NCBI RefSeq assembly: GCF_003626735.1
Contig: NZ_RBHX01000001.1
Span: 1,116,001-1,180,000 of the forward strand
Length of the DNA: 64,000 nucleotides
DNA from: Microbacterium sp. CGR2
GTDB lineage: Bacteria > Actinomycetota > Actinomycetes > Actinomycetales > Microbacteriaceae
Direction of reading: 5' to 3'
The translations under genes and the position numbers were made by a program. This document shows positions 44,094-53,525 of the stretch, in pieces. How positions within the stretch are numbered: the first letter of the stretch is position 1; each line of letters starts with the position of its first letter. The notes under the pieces were generated by a model. It was not told where the DNA came from. It saw nothing but the letters and a program-made list of their open reading frames with translations, and did no database searches.

Positions 44094-44722
44094 CGACGCT
44101 GACCACGGATGCCGGGGCCGCGGTTCGCCGCCGCCCCGGTCGTCCGCGCGACGAGGACATCGACGGGCAGATCGTCGCCGCGACTCTGGAGATCATCGAT
44201 GCGGGCGAGGAGGTGACCGTCAATCGAGTGGTCGTGCGCAGCGGAGTGAGCCGCGCGGCGCTGTATCGACGCTGGCCGTCGCTCACCACCCTCATCGCGG
44301 CCGCGCTCGACGTGGGCCGCGAAGTGCCTCCGGAGTATCCCGCGGGGCACGACCTCCACGAGATCCTGCTCGCGGGTTTCGGTCTCGGCCCCGACGGGGT
44401 CGCCCCCTCGGCGCCCGGCTATTCGGAGGAGCGTTTCCGTCAGCGCATCCGCCTCGTGATGTCGGATCGCGCCCTGCAGAAGGCGTACTGGGAGTCGCAC
44501 GTGTCACGGCGCCGCGTGCCGCTGCAGAATGCGCTGCGCGCCGGAATCGAGCGGGGTGAGCTGCGCGGCGATCTCGATGTCGAGGCGTGCTTCGACGCCA
44601 TCGCGGGCGCGGCGTACTACCAGATGGTGGTGCGGGGTGATCGGATCAGCGACCCGGCGGTGGTGGCGCGGCTGCGCGCGGCGATCGAGGTGATCTGGCG
44701 CGGGATGGTCAGCTCTTCGTGA
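44090..44722 (+). CDS. TetR/AcrR family transcriptional regulator
   Basis: 210 residues. The N-terminal helix-turn-helix includes GRPRDEDIDGQIVAATLEII and VNRVVVRSGVSRAALYRRW, followed by a ligand-binding helical domain with a TetR-type C-terminus. The GTG at 44090 overlaps the phosphatase stop (GTGA). It is the last gene of the phn operon, so it could report on the imported substrate. Its end overlaps the convergent VOC gene by 14 bases. Confidence 0.88.
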   Translation: MTTLTTDAGAAVRRRPGRPRDEDIDGQIVAATLEIIDAGEEVTVNRVVVRSGVSRAALYRRWPSLTTLIAAALDVGREVPPEYPAGHDLHEILLAGFGLGPDGVAPSAPGYSEERFRQRIRLVMSDRALQKAYWESHVSRRRVPLQNALRAGIERGELRGDLDVEACFDAIAGAAYYQMVVRGDRISDPAVVARLRAAIEVIWRGMVSSS

Positions 44723-45146
44723 GGTCCTGTGTGAACATCACCAGGATGCCGCTGGGGCCCCGCAGGTACGTGAGCTTGTACACGCCCTGATAGTTCGCGA
44801 CGCCCCGGAGCGGGTGGTAGCCGTGCCTGGCGGCGATCACCAGAGACTCCTCGATGTCGTCGACGGCGAACGCGATGCGGTGCATCCCGATCTCGTTCGG
44901 GAGCGTGGGCTCGGTCTCGATCGCTTCGGGATGGATGTACTCGAAGAGCTCGATCTGACCATGCCCGTCGAGGGTCTGGAGCACCGCGATCTTGGCATGG
45001 TTGCCGTCGAGGCCGACGGCCGTGTCGGCCCATTCGCCGCTGACCTCGTCGCGACCGAGCACGGTGAGACCGATGTCCGTGAAGAACGCGATCGTCGCTT
45101 CGAGGTCGCGGACGGCGATCCCGACATTCTCCAGAGTGATGGCCAT
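44709..45146 (-). CDS. VOC superfamily (glyoxalase-like) protein
   Basis: 145 residues with the paired beta-alpha-beta-beta-beta modules of the glyoxalase/bleomycin-resistance fold. HRIAFAVDDIEESL and the terminal PSGILVMFTQDL provide the usual metal-ligand positions (His and Glu are partly seen: MHRIAF, IELFEY). The substrate is unknown; members include methylmalonyl-CoA epimerase-like and resistance proteins. It is a single minus-strand gene, convergent with the TetR gene. Confidence 0.85.
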   Translation of the reverse strand: MAITLENVGIAVRDLEATIAFFTDIGLTVLGRDEVSGEWADTAVGLDGNHAKIAVLQTLDGHGQIELFEYIHPEAIETEPTLPNEIGMHRIAFAVDDIEESLVIAARHGYHPLRGVANYQGVYKLTYLRGPSGILVMFTQDLTKS

Positions 45147-45220
45147 GGGACGGATGCTACTCGCGATCGTCTCCGGAGTGAGGGGTCAGGCGTCAGGGTC
45201 AGGCGTCAGGCCGCAGGGTT
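45147..45220. repeat. Short gap with a direct repeat
   Basis: GGGTCAGGCGTCAGG occurs twice in direct tandem order (about 45183-45210), between the VOC start and the MMPL stop. Function not evident. Confidence 0.5.
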
Positions 45221-47761
45221 TCAGGGCCTGTGCGTCGGCACCGAGTCGGTCGTCGTCGGAACGGCGACGGCCTTCATCCCGGGGTGGTCGCGCTCGAGGG
45301 CCGCACCCTCCATGTCGACGTTCGGCAGAATCCTGTCGAGCCAGCGCGGCAGCCACCACGCGGAGCGTCCGAGCAGGTGCATGAGCGCGGGCATCAGCAG
45401 CATCCGCACCACGAACGCGTCGAGCAGCACACCGAAGGCGAGGCCGAATCCGATCGAGCGGATGATCGTCGATTCGGAGAAGATGAACCCGCCGAACACG
45501 GACACCATGATGAGGGCGGCGGCGGTCACGACCGAACGGCCCGCGCGGAAGCCCTGCGCCACGGCATCCCGAGCTGAAGCCCCGTGCACGTACGCCTCTC
45601 GCATGCCGGACGCGAGGAACAGCTGGTAGTCCATCGCGAGTCCGAACAGGATTCCGACGAGGATGACGGGCAGGAAGCTCAGGATCGGCCCGGTGCTGTG
45701 GAGTCCGATGATCTCGGCGCCCCACCCGAACTGGAACACCGCGACGATGAGTCCGTAGGTCGCGAACAGCGACAGTACGAAGCCGCCGGTGGCGATGAGC
45801 GGCACGAGCAGCGAGCGGAACACCACGATCATGATCAGCAGCGAGAGTCCGACCACGACCACGAGATACAGCGGCAGCACCCCGGCGAGAGCCTCGGAGA
45901 TGTCGATGTTGGTGGCGGCCTGACCTGCGACGCCGAGGGTGATCCCGTCGGTGACGGCCGGCATCGTGCGAAGGTCTTGCACGAGCTTCTCGGTGGAGGC
46001 GCTGTTGGGGCCCTCGGCCGGGACCACCTGGAACGCCAGGAGCGTGTTGTCGTCGGAAGCCGCGATCGGGGCGACCGCCACGACGTCCTCCTGGTCGGCG
46101 ATGGCCTGAGCGATCGTGACCTGCGTGGAGAGAAGGTCGTCGTCGCTCACCGCATCGTCGAGGCTCGCGGTGACCAGCAGCGGTCCGTTCGCGCCCTCAC
46201 CGAACTGCTCGTCCACGGTCTGGAACGCCGCGTAACTGGTCGAGTCGCTCGGCTCGCTCGAGCCGTCGGGCAGGCCGAGTCGCATCGACATCGCCGGGAG
46301 GGCGATGATCAGCAGCGCGATGACGCTCACCAGTGCAGTGACGACCGCGCGGAGGGTCGACATCCGCTTGACGGGCTTGCCGGCCGCGTGCTCCTGACCG
46401 ATCGTGGTGCGGGCGCGGCGTCCGAGCAGCCGCGTGCCGACCAGCCCGAGGATGGCGGGAGCGAGTGTGATCGCGACGAGCACGGCGACCGCGACGCACA
46501 CCGCCCCGACCGTTCCCATGAGTCCGAGGAACGGCACACCGGTGACGTTGAGAGCCAGCAGCGCGACGATGACCGTCGCCCCGGCGAACACGACGGCTGT
46601 GCCGGATGTACCCGTCGCGATGCCGATCGATTCGCGCACCGGGACCCCGGCGAGTACCTGCTTGCGGTGCCGGTTGACGATGAAGAGCGAGTAGTCGATG
46701 CCGACGGCGAGCCCGAGCATGACGCCCAGCACCGGGGTGACCGACGCCATGTCGACGACGCCGGAGAACGCGAGGGATGCCGTGACACCGACGCCGACCC
46801 CGACGAGGGCGGTGACGATCGGGAGGGCCGCCGCGATGAGCGACCCGAGCATCACGATGAGCACGATCGCTGCGAATGCGAGCCCGACCGCCTCTCCCAC
46901 ACCGAAGATCTCGGGGACACCCTGCGCGATGTCGGTGCCGAAGTCGACCTCGACCCCGTCGATGGGCGCGGACTCGAAGTGGTCGATCGTGCCCTGCTTG
47001 ACCTCTTCGGAGAGCTCGAGGCGCGGGTCGGTGAACGAGACGTTGACGATGGCGGTCGATCCGTCTTCGGAGACCACGCCGATGCCGTCGGCGAGCTCGA
47101 GGAGAGCGGAGCCCTGTTCGACCTGTTCGGCGTTCTCATCCAGTTCGAGACGGTTCGCCTCGAGCGTCGCCTGCTGGGCCTCGAGTTCGGCGAGCTGTGC
47201 GTTGAGCGCGGCCAGCTGGGCGTCGAGGGCCGCGAGCTGCTCCGGGGCGGCGCCGGCTTGTTCTGCCTGGGCCCTGGCTGTGGTGAGTTGCGAGAGTCCT
47301 GCGTCGAGCTGCGACCGGCCCTGGTCGATCTGCGTCTGGCCGGCCTCGAGCTGGGCGCGGCCATCGGTGATCTGAGCCTGGCCGTCAGCGAGCTGCTCAG
47401 CCTGCTCGGCCTGCTGCTGCTGTGCATCGAAGGGGTCGATCACCGAGGCGACACCGTCGAGATCTTCAGCGCTCGCAGCGAGGTCGGAGATGGACTGCTT
47501 CTGCTCGTCGGTGAAGGCCGAGCCGTCTGTGGTCTGGTACACCACGGTTCCGGTGCCGCCGGCCGTGTCGGGCAGCTTGTCGGCGAGCTCATCGGTCACA
47601 GCGCCGGAGGCGGTGCCGGGGATGTCGAAGCTGTTGCTCAACGTGCCGCCGAGGGTGAGGAAGGCACCGATGCCGAGCCCGAGGATCACGATCCACGAGA
47701 CGATCACCGGCCATGCCTTGCGCGCAGCGAACGAACCCAGACGGTACAGCAGTGCGGCCAC
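45221..47761 (-). CDS. MMPL family (RND-like) transporter
   Basis: 846 residues. The first membrane helix is followed by a large outside domain that contains a long coiled coil (residues about 115-225, Gln/Ala/Leu heptads such as AQLEAGQTQIDQGRSQLDAG). Helices 2-6 follow from about 265, then a second outside domain and helices 7-12. The tandem SSD-like half is recognisable by LGVMLGLAVGIDYSLFIVNR and LVGILFGLAMDYQLFLASGM, the Asp/Tyr proton-relay motifs of MMPL. It starts GTG after GGAGATCACC. Likely a lipid or drug exporter, controlled by the divergent TetR gene. Confidence 0.9.
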   Translation of the reverse strand: MAALLYRLGSFAARKAWPVIVSWIVILGLGIGAFLTLGGTLSNSFDIPGTASGAVTDELADKLPDTAGGTGTVVYQTTDGSAFTDEQKQSISDLAASAEDLDGVASVIDPFDAQQQQAEQAEQLADGQAQITDGRAQLEAGQTQIDQGRSQLDAGLSQLTTARAQAEQAGAAPEQLAALDAQLAALNAQLAELEAQQATLEANRLELDENAEQVEQGSALLELADGIGVVSEDGSTAIVNVSFTDPRLELSEEVKQGTIDHFESAPIDGVEVDFGTDIAQGVPEIFGVGEAVGLAFAAIVLIVMLGSLIAAALPIVTALVGVGVGVTASLAFSGVVDMASVTPVLGVMLGLAVGIDYSLFIVNRHRKQVLAGVPVRESIGIATGTSGTAVVFAGATVIVALLALNVTGVPFLGLMGTVGAVCVAVAVLVAITLAPAILGLVGTRLLGRRARTTIGQEHAAGKPVKRMSTLRAVVTALVSVIALLIIALPAMSMRLGLPDGSSEPSDSTSYAAFQTVDEQFGEGANGPLLVTASLDDAVSDDDLLSTQVTIAQAIADQEDVVAVAPIAASDDNTLLAFQVVPAEGPNSASTEKLVQDLRTMPAVTDGITLGVAGQAATNIDISEALAGVLPLYLVVVVGLSLLIMIVVFRSLLVPLIATGGFVLSLFATYGLIVAVFQFGWGAEIIGLHSTGPILSFLPVILVGILFGLAMDYQLFLASGMREAYVHGASARDAVAQGFRAGRSVVTAAALIMVSVFGGFIFSESTIIRSIGFGLAFGVLLDAFVVRMLLMPALMHLLGRSAWWLPRWLDRILPNVDMEGAALERDHPGMKAVAVPTTTDSVPTHRP

Positions 47762-47831
47762 GGTGATCTCCTTCAGACGGAAATGATCATACGGTACGTC
47801 TCGTCTACAGTTCTGTGGCTATCCTGAGAGC
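47762..47831. promoter_or_regulatory. Shared promoter of MMPL and TetR genes
   Basis: A short divergent intergenic stretch. TATGAT on the minus strand (47791-47786) is a fair -10 box for the MMPL gene, with ACGGTACGTCTCGTC next to it as a possible TetR operator. The gap is only 70 bases, so both promoters must overlap. Confidence 0.4.
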
Positions 47832-48404
47832 ATGGTCAACGAGCATCGGAGCGGGCCCGTCCGCAGCACCGCTGCACGTGATGCGATTCTCGACGCGACC
47901 TCCCGTCTGTTCCATGCTCAGGGGTACGACCGGCTCACGATAGAGGGCATCGCCAAAGAAGCCGGCGTCAGCAAGCAGACCATCTACCGCTGGTGGCCGT
48001 CGCGGGGTGCGCTGATCGCCGACTGCCTCGTGGACGGACGGCTGATCCCGGTGGACTTCGTCATGCCTGACACCGGCAACCTGTTCGAAGACGTCGAGAC
48101 CTGGCTGCGTTCGGTGCTCGCGATCCTCGAAGCGCCCCAAGGCGACGCGTTGCTGCGTTCTCTCGTCGCGGCCGCGGCGGACGATGCCGACGTCGGGGAG
48201 CATCTCACGGAGAGCCTCGGCGTGGAGAAGCACCTGTCTGAGCGTCTGCGGGGTGGAGTCCGAGACGGGCAGCTTCCGGCCGATGCGCCGGTCGCACAGA
48301 TCGGGCGAGCCATCCTCGGTGCGATCATCGTCGAATCGCTCGGACGCGAGACCCGCGACCCGGGGAAGGTCGTCGAGCTCGTGCGGTACCTGCTGACCCG
48401 CTGA
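47832..48404 (+). CDS. TetR/AcrR family regulator of the MMPL gene
   Basis: 190 residues. The DNA-binding part includes RDAILDATSRLFHAQGYDRL and IAKEAGVSKQTIYRWWPSRG, the highly conserved TetR helix-turn-helix with the K-Q-T-I-Y-R-W recognition helix. The C-terminal domain (about 70-190) is ligand-binding and dimerising. It is divergent from the transporter gene, the classic arrangement for self-repression and drug induction. Its substrate is unknown. Confidence 0.92.
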   Translation: MVNEHRSGPVRSTAARDAILDATSRLFHAQGYDRLTIEGIAKEAGVSKQTIYRWWPSRGALIADCLVDGRLIPVDFVMPDTGNLFEDVETWLRSVLAILEAPQGDALLRSLVAAAADDADVGEHLTESLGVEKHLSERLRGGVRDGQLPADAPVAQIGRAILGAIIVESLGRETRDPGKVVELVRYLLTR

Positions 48405-48474
48405 GCGTGCACTCACGCCGCGGAGCCGTCTCGCAGGCGGCGGGCGGGTCGAGCCCGTGCGCCCAGAACTCCCG

Positions 48475-48831
48475 TCAGCGCCCGAGCTTCTCGGCGCAGG
48501 CGACGCAATGGATCGCGAACGGGCGCACCTCCAGGCGTGCGTGCGGGATCGGGCGACCGCAGTTCGCACAGATGCCGTAGATGCCGGCATCCATTCGCGC
48601 GAGCGCGTCGTCGACCTGACGCAGTTCGGATACCGCGGCCTCGGCGAGTCCCGTCAGACGCGACCACTCCGATGAGAGCGTGACGCCCTCGGGGTCATGC
48701 TCGTCGTCGTCGTTCGAGCCCTCGCGGTCGCGCATGAGTTCGGCGAGTGCGGACGACGTCGTGGCCACGCGTGCCTGTGCCTGCACCCGCAGTTCCTGCA
48801 GCAGCGTGCGCAGATCGGCGGTCATCCCCAC
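48475..48831 (-). CDS. DksA/TraR family C4 zinc-finger protein
   Basis: 118 residues. An N-terminal coiled-coil helix pair is followed by the C-terminal zinc finger CANCGRPI then CVACAEKLGR (Cys-x2-Cys, 17 residues, Cys-x2-Cys). The family binds in the RNA polymerase secondary channel; Actinobacteria use members as RNAP-binding regulators of stress. It starts with GTG at 48831 or ATG at 48825. A single small gene. Confidence 0.88.
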   Translation of the reverse strand: MGMTADLRTLLQELRVQAQARVATTSSALAELMRDREGSNDDDEHDPEGVTLSSEWSRLTGLAEAAVSELRQVDDALARMDAGIYGICANCGRPIPHARLEVRPFAIHCVACAEKLGR

Positions 48832-48889
48832 ACTCTAGGCACCGCCTCCGACGCTGCAGCACCCCTTGTCGGCAGCTCGGGGGCGGGTG

Positions 48890-49612
48890 TCACCGCGTGA
48901 GCCCCCGCCCGGCGGTCACGGCGCGCTCGCCGGTGTGCGCCTCGCGGCCCGAGCGATGGCCGTGGACATATGCCCCGGCGTCGGGGCCCTGCCGCGCACG
49001 GCCTCTGCGGGTAGCCAGCCGGTCGACGGCAGCATCCACCCGATCGCGGCGAGAGGCCAGGACCAGATCGGTTCCGCTGCCCGACTCCTCGATGATGGTG
49101 CGCCGACTCTCTCGGATGCGACCTGCCGCGCCGGCGCCGAAACCGCGGATGAATCCACTCCGCGCCCGTCGCTTCTCGCTTTCGGAGTGCCACTGGTAGG
49201 CGTCTCGATGTGCGGCCCACCATGACCGCATGGCGACCATGGCCTGCACCTGCAGACTCTGAGTCAACGTGGCCGCCTGCTGCGCATCGGACGAGAATCC
49301 CACGAGATACAGGATCGAGAACTCGCCCTGATCTGCATGGAGAGGGCGCACGGTGTCGAGTGCCAACGCCACGCCGCTGCCGACCTCGCGCAGATCGCGC
49401 GCGTAGCTGCCGGTGAAGACGATCCGCTCCTGCACGACCTCCTCCTGCGTCTGCCCCAGGCGCCCGCGACGTTCGTCCAAGCGCGCCTGTTCGATGCCGT
49501 ACTTCACGATCAGGCGCTCGGCGTGTTCGGTGAGCGCTTCGGCTTCTTCGGGCGTCGTCGTCTCGGCCTTCGCCAACAGCTTTGCGACGAGGTCGAGCTT
49601 CGCTTCGTTCAT
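48890..49612 (-). CDS. DUF2786 domain protein
   Basis: 240 residues. Residues 1-45 are the DUF2786 helices (LDLVAKLLAKAETTTPEEAE and LTEHAERLIVKYGI), a small domain often seen beside nucleic-acid-related proteins. The rest has a hydrophobic strand-rich core and an Arg-rich C-terminal stretch (SGFIRGFGAGAAGRIRESRR) that could bind DNA or RNA. No catalytic residue pattern is known. It is a single minus-strand gene. Confidence 0.8.
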   Translation of the reverse strand: MNEAKLDLVAKLLAKAETTTPEEAEALTEHAERLIVKYGIEQARLDERRGRLGQTQEEVVQERIVFTGSYARDLREVGSGVALALDTVRPLHADQGEFSILYLVGFSSDAQQAATLTQSLQVQAMVAMRSWWAAHRDAYQWHSESEKRRARSGFIRGFGAGAAGRIRESRRTIIEESGSGTDLVLASRRDRVDAAVDRLATRRGRARQGPDAGAYVHGHRSGREAHTGERAVTAGRGLTR

Positions 49613-49738
49613 GAGATCCCCCTTGGTTGCGGTGCCTCATATCTTCCGCGGGGGTGCTCCCACCAGCGGTGTCCGGCTACGACGCCGGGGGACAACTCTG
49701 CGGCGCCGGCACGCGGTGCAGGAGAAGGGAGGGTGAGG

Positions 49739-49819
49739 TGTTTCGTCTCGCTTCGCTCGCTCGACGACCGGGGAGGGTGGCTGGGGCGTTTCGTTCGCAG
49801 GCTCGCTCGACGACCGGGT
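49739..49819. repeat. Family 2 repeat, two copies
   Basis: GTTTCGTCTCGCTTCGC to GCTCGACGACCG at 49739-49770, and a shortened, altered copy (CGTTTCGTTCGCAGGCTCGC to CGACCGGG, 49787-49818). The second ends at the stop codon of the 51-residue protein. Confidence 0.85.
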
Positions 49820-49974
49820 CAGCCGAAGATGATCGTGAGCACCGTCGCTCCGCCACCACCGAGGATCAGCGCGATGATGACCGTCCATGCGACGATGCGG
49901 ATTCGACGGTTGCGCTTCTCGCCGAGGTCGCCGTAGTCCTCGTCGTTCGGGTTCTGCCGGCTCACGTCACTCAT
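49819..49974 (-). CDS. Short single-helix membrane protein
   Basis: 51 residues (MSDVSRQNPNDEDYGDL and so on). An acidic N-terminus and a basic patch (EKRNRRIRI) precede one membrane helix (VAWTVIIALILGGGGATVLT). The ATG at 49974 is preferred; the frame opens further upstream, but those codons translate a family 2 repeat. Both ends touch family 2 repeat copies. Unknown function. Confidence 0.6.
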   Translation of the reverse strand: MSDVSRQNPNDEDYGDLGEKRNRRIRIVAWTVIIALILGGGGATVLTIIFG

Positions 49975-50062
49975 GCGTTTCGTCTCGCTTCGCTCGCTCA
50001 ACGACCGAGGTCGAGGATGTCGGTGGTCATGCGTTTCGTCTCGCTTCGCTCACTCAGCGGCG
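49975..50062. repeat. Family 2 repeat, two copies before purL end
   Basis: One copy at 49975-50008 (CGTTTCGTCTCGC to GCTCAACGACCG) abuts the 51-residue gene. A second, truncated one (CGTTTCGTCTCGCTTCGCTC, 50034-50053) includes the stop codon of purL (TGA at 50052-50050). Confidence 0.85.
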
Positions 50063-52389
50063 GCGGGCGCCGGCTCGGCGACGGTCGGACCGAAGTACGA
50101 GGGCAGCGTGGCCTTCGAGCGCTCGCGCAGCTCAGCGACCGAGGCCGTGAAGACGTCCTGCACCTCGAGCTGCGGTTCGCTGTCGGTCACGCCGATGCGC
50201 GCGACGGGGTAGCCGCGTCCTTCGCAGAGGCCCTGGAACTTCACGTCGTCTTCGCGCGGCACGGTCACGAGCACGCGACCGGTCGATTCCGAGAACAGAG
50301 CGGATGCCGCATCCACACCGTCGCGCTCGATGATCTCGTTCAGCCAGACGCGCGCGCCGACGCCGAAACGCATGACACCCTCGGCGAGGGCCTGACCCAG
50401 GCCGCCTTCCGACAGGTCGTGCGCTGACGAGATCAGCCACTCGTCACGAGCCGCGGCGAGCAGCCCGGCGAGACGCTTCTCGCCCGCGAGGTCGACCTTC
50501 GGCGGCAGCCCGCCCAGGTGGTCGTGCACGACGTCGGCCCACGCCGAGCCGGAGAGTTCGGTCGAAGTCGTGCCGAGCAGGTAGATGTTCTGGCCGATGT
50601 CCTGCCAGCCCGAAGGAATGCGGCGGGACACGTCGTCGATGATGCCGAGCACGCCGACGAGCGGCGTCGGGTGGATCGGCACGTCGCCGGTCTGGTTGTA
50701 GAACGAGACGTTGCCGCCGGTGACCGGGGTGCCCAGTTCGTAGCATCCGTCGGCGAGGCCATCGACCGTCTGCCCGAACTGCCACATGACCTCGGGGTTC
50801 TCGGGCGAGCCGAAGTTCAGGCAGTCGGTGATCGCCGTGGGCGTGGCACCGGTGACGGCGACGTTGCGGTAGGCCTCGGCGAGCGCCAGCTGCGCACCGG
50901 CGTACGGGTCGAGCTGGCAGTACCGGCCGTTGGCGTCGGTCGAGATCGCGAAGCCGAGGCCCGACTCCTCGTCGACGCGGATCATGCCGGCGTCGTCGGG
51001 GAAGCTCAGAGCGGTGTTTCCGAGCACGTAGTAGTCGTACTGGTTGGTGATCCAGCTCGTGTCGGCCAGGTTCGGCGAACCGACCAGCGCGAGGAACTGC
51101 TCACGCAGCGTCTCGGGGTCGTTCGCGCGCGGCAGGTTCTCGGCAGCATCCGCCTGGAGTGCGTCGATCCACGTCGGGTAGGCGACCGGACGGTCGTACA
51201 CGGGGCCGTCGACGGCGACGGTCGACGGGTCGACGTCGACGATGCGCTCGCCCTGCCAGTCGATGATGAGGCGGCCGTCGCCGGTGACCTCTCCGAGCAC
51301 GGAGGTCTCGACCTCCCACTTGTTCACGACCTCGAGGAAGGCGTCGAGCTTCTCGGGAGCGACGATCGCCATCATGCGCTCCTGCGACTCCGACATGAGG
51401 ATCTCCTCGGCCGTGAGCGACGGGTCGCGCAGCAGCACGTTGTCGAGCGAGACCTTCATGCCGCTGTTGCCGTTGGCGGCGAGCTCGCTGGTCGCGCAGG
51501 AGATGCCGGCAGCGCCGAGATCCTGGATCGCCTCGACGAGTTCGCCGCGGTAGAGCTCGAGGCAGCACTCGATGAGCACCTTCTCGGCGAAGGGGTCGCC
51601 GACCTGCACGGCCGGGCGCTTCGTCGGGCCGGTGCTGTCGAACGAGTCGGATGCCAGGATGCTGGCGCCGCCGATGCCGTCGCCACCGGTGCGGGCGCCG
51701 AAGAGGACGACCTTGTTGCCGACGCCGGTCGCGTTGGCGAGCTTGAGGTCTTCATGGCGGAGCACACCGACCGCCAGCGCGTTGACGAGAGGGTTGGCCT
51801 GGTAGACGGAATCGAAGACGGTCTCGCCGCCGATGTTCGGCAGGCCGAGGCAGTTGCCGTAGAAGCTGATGCCGCTGGTCACGCCATGCACGACGCGGGC
51901 GGTGTCGGGGTGGTCGACGGCGCCGAAGCGCAGCGCGTCCATGACGGCGACCGGGCGGGCGCCCATCGAGATGATGTCGCGGACGATGCCGCCGACACCC
52001 GTGGCCGCGCCCTGGAACGGCTCGATGAAGGAGGGGTGGTTGTGCGACTCGGCCTTGAAGGTGACGGCCCAGCCCTCGCCGACGTCGATGACGCCCGCGT
52101 TCTGGCCCATGCCGACCATCAGGCGTTCCTTCATCTCGTCGGAGACCTTCTGGCCGAAGCGGCGCAGGTAGTTCTTCGACGACTTGTAGGAGCAGTGCTC
52201 CGACCACATGACCGAGTACATCGCCAGCTCGCCGCTGGTGGGACGGCGGCCCAGGATCTCCTTGATGCGCGCGTACTCGTCGTCCTTGAGGCCGAGCGCA
52301 CCGTACGGCTGCTCCTTCTCGGGGGTCGCGGTCGCGTTCTCGACGGAGTCGGGGACGTGCTTGTGGACAGGTGCAGGGGCGGTGGTCAC
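50050..52389 (-). CDS. purL: Phosphoribosylformylglycinamidine synthase, large subunit
   Basis: 779 residues, the small-type PurL that works with PurQ and PurS (neither is in the window). Family blocks are [19 protein letters not shown], the ATP site [19 protein letters not shown] and [18 protein letters not shown]. It makes FGAM from FGAR and glutamine-derived ammonia in purine synthesis. The GTG at 52389 has GGAG 5 bases ahead; a GTG at 52395 is the alternative. The C-terminal stop lies inside a family 2 repeat. Confidence 0.95.
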   Translation of the reverse strand: MTTAPAPVHKHVPDSVENATATPEKEQPYGALGLKDDEYARIKEILGRRPTSGELAMYSVMWSEHCSYKSSKNYLRRFGQKVSDEMKERLMVGMGQNAGVIDVGEGWAVTFKAESHNHPSFIEPFQGAATGVGGIVRDIISMGARPVAVMDALRFGAVDHPDTARVVHGVTSGISFYGNCLGLPNIGGETVFDSVYQANPLVNALAVGVLRHEDLKLANATGVGNKVVLFGARTGGDGIGGASILASDSFDSTGPTKRPAVQVGDPFAEKVLIECCLELYRGELVEAIQDLGAAGISCATSELAANGNSGMKVSLDNVLLRDPSLTAEEILMSESQERMMAIVAPEKLDAFLEVVNKWEVETSVLGEVTGDGRLIIDWQGERIVDVDPSTVAVDGPVYDRPVAYPTWIDALQADAAENLPRANDPETLREQFLALVGSPNLADTSWITNQYDYYVLGNTALSFPDDAGMIRVDEESGLGFAISTDANGRYCQLDPYAGAQLALAEAYRNVAVTGATPTAITDCLNFGSPENPEVMWQFGQTVDGLADGCYELGTPVTGGNVSFYNQTGDVPIHPTPLVGVLGIIDDVSRRIPSGWQDIGQNIYLLGTTSTELSGSAWADVVHDHLGGLPPKVDLAGEKRLAGLLAAARDEWLISSAHDLSEGGLGQALAEGVMRFGVGARVWLNEIIERDGVDAASALFSESTGRVLVTVPREDDVKFQGLCEGRGYPVARIGVTDSEPQLEVQDVFTASVAELRERSKATLPSYFGPTVAEPAPAAAE

Positions 52390-52478
52390 GCGCACTCCAA
52401 AGGAAGGGGCCGGCGGGGCGGTTTCAGTCTACCGGGGCTCAGAGCGGCGGTCCCGTGGCGGGTGCGAGGGCGCAACCG

Positions 52479-53420
52479 TCACGCGGATGCTGCGGCGAAG
52501 CGGAGCGCGAGGAGGCGGGCGGCTTCCGCCAGGGGCGGCGGCCCTTCCACGGTGAAGGGCGCGTCGAAGCGGGCGACCGAGGCGAGGACCCCGGTCCACG
52601 ACCAGGAACCGACGGTCACCCGGCACGAGTGAGCGTCGATCTCCTCGAGTTCTCCGTCGGCGACCCACGGCGCGACCTCCCGGGCCGGGAGCTCGATGAC
52701 CACCACGCCGACGCAGGGCCAGCGGTCTTCGTTGTCCGAGCCCTTCGCTCGCGCGGCCAGGTAGGTCTGGGCATTCCCACCCGGCAGCGGGCGAGGCGTG
52801 AACGACGGGCCGGTGGGGATGCGCGGGCGCAGTCGGTCGAGCCGGAAGGTGCGCCAGTCATCGGCCTCGAGGTCCCACGCGACCAGGTACCAGCGACCCT
52901 CACGAGCGACGATCTCGTGCGGCTCCGTACGGCGGGCGGGTGCGTCGTCATCTCCGTAGTCGAAGCGCAGCATCCGACTTTCTCTCACCGCGGCACTCAC
53001 CGCTTCCAGAACGGCGGCATCGACTCGCGTCGAGCTCTCGGTGCCGGAGAAGCGGATCCCGTCGACACGATGCCGCAGCCGCGAAGGCATCACCTGTCGC
53101 ACGGTGGCCAGCGCCCGTGCCGCGGCCTCGTCGATGTCGATGCCGCTCGACGGCACGTTCTGCAGGGCGACGGCGATCGCGACCGCCTGCGCGTCGTCGA
53201 ACAGCAGGGGCGGCAGCTCCGATCCGGCCGCCAGGCGGTAACCGCCGTCGGGTCCCTTGATCGCGCCGATCCGGTACCCGAGCTCGCGTAGGCGGTCGAC
53301 GTCGCGGCGCACCGTGCGGGGACTGACGTCGAGGCGCTCGGCGAGCACGTGCCCCGGCCAGTCCCGCTGCGTCTGCAGCAGCGACAGCAGAGCGAGCATG
53401 CGTGCGGAGCTTCCGGTCAT
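52479..53420 (-). CDS. WYL domain (YafY/PafC-like) transcriptional regulator
   Basis: 313 residues. The N-terminal winged helix-turn-helix has RTVRRDVDRLRELGYRIGAI. The WYL domain (about 130-220) includes REGRWYLVAWDLEADDWRTF, and the C-terminal WCX-like domain follows. WYL domains bind nucleic-acid or other ligands. It is transcribed divergently from the frameshifted VOC gene at 53526, as is usual for YafY/VOC pairs. Confidence 0.93.
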   Translation of the reverse strand: MTGSSARMLALLSLLQTQRDWPGHVLAERLDVSPRTVRRDVDRLRELGYRIGAIKGPDGGYRLAAGSELPPLLFDDAQAVAIAVALQNVPSSGIDIDEAAARALATVRQVMPSRLRHRVDGIRFSGTESSTRVDAAVLEAVSAAVRESRMLRFDYGDDDAPARRTEPHEIVAREGRWYLVAWDLEADDWRTFRLDRLRPRIPTGPSFTPRPLPGGNAQTYLAARAKGSDNEDRWPCVGVVVIELPAREVAPWVADGELEEIDAHSCRVTVGSWSWTGVLASVARFDAPFTVEGPPPLAEAARLLALRFAAASA

Positions 53421-53525
53421 GCCTCCATTGTGCGCCGAGAAGAGGACCGAAACTGACCTCTTCTGCTGTGATCGTTGATCCCGACGGCGCTTCCACCGTC
53501 ACGACACCTCGCACCGAAGGACACA

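Noticed and set aside
45584..47827. 747-codon open frame on the plus strand opposite the MMPL gene
   Set aside because: Asp/His/Arg-rich periodic sequence that mirrors the coiled-coil and helices of the true gene.
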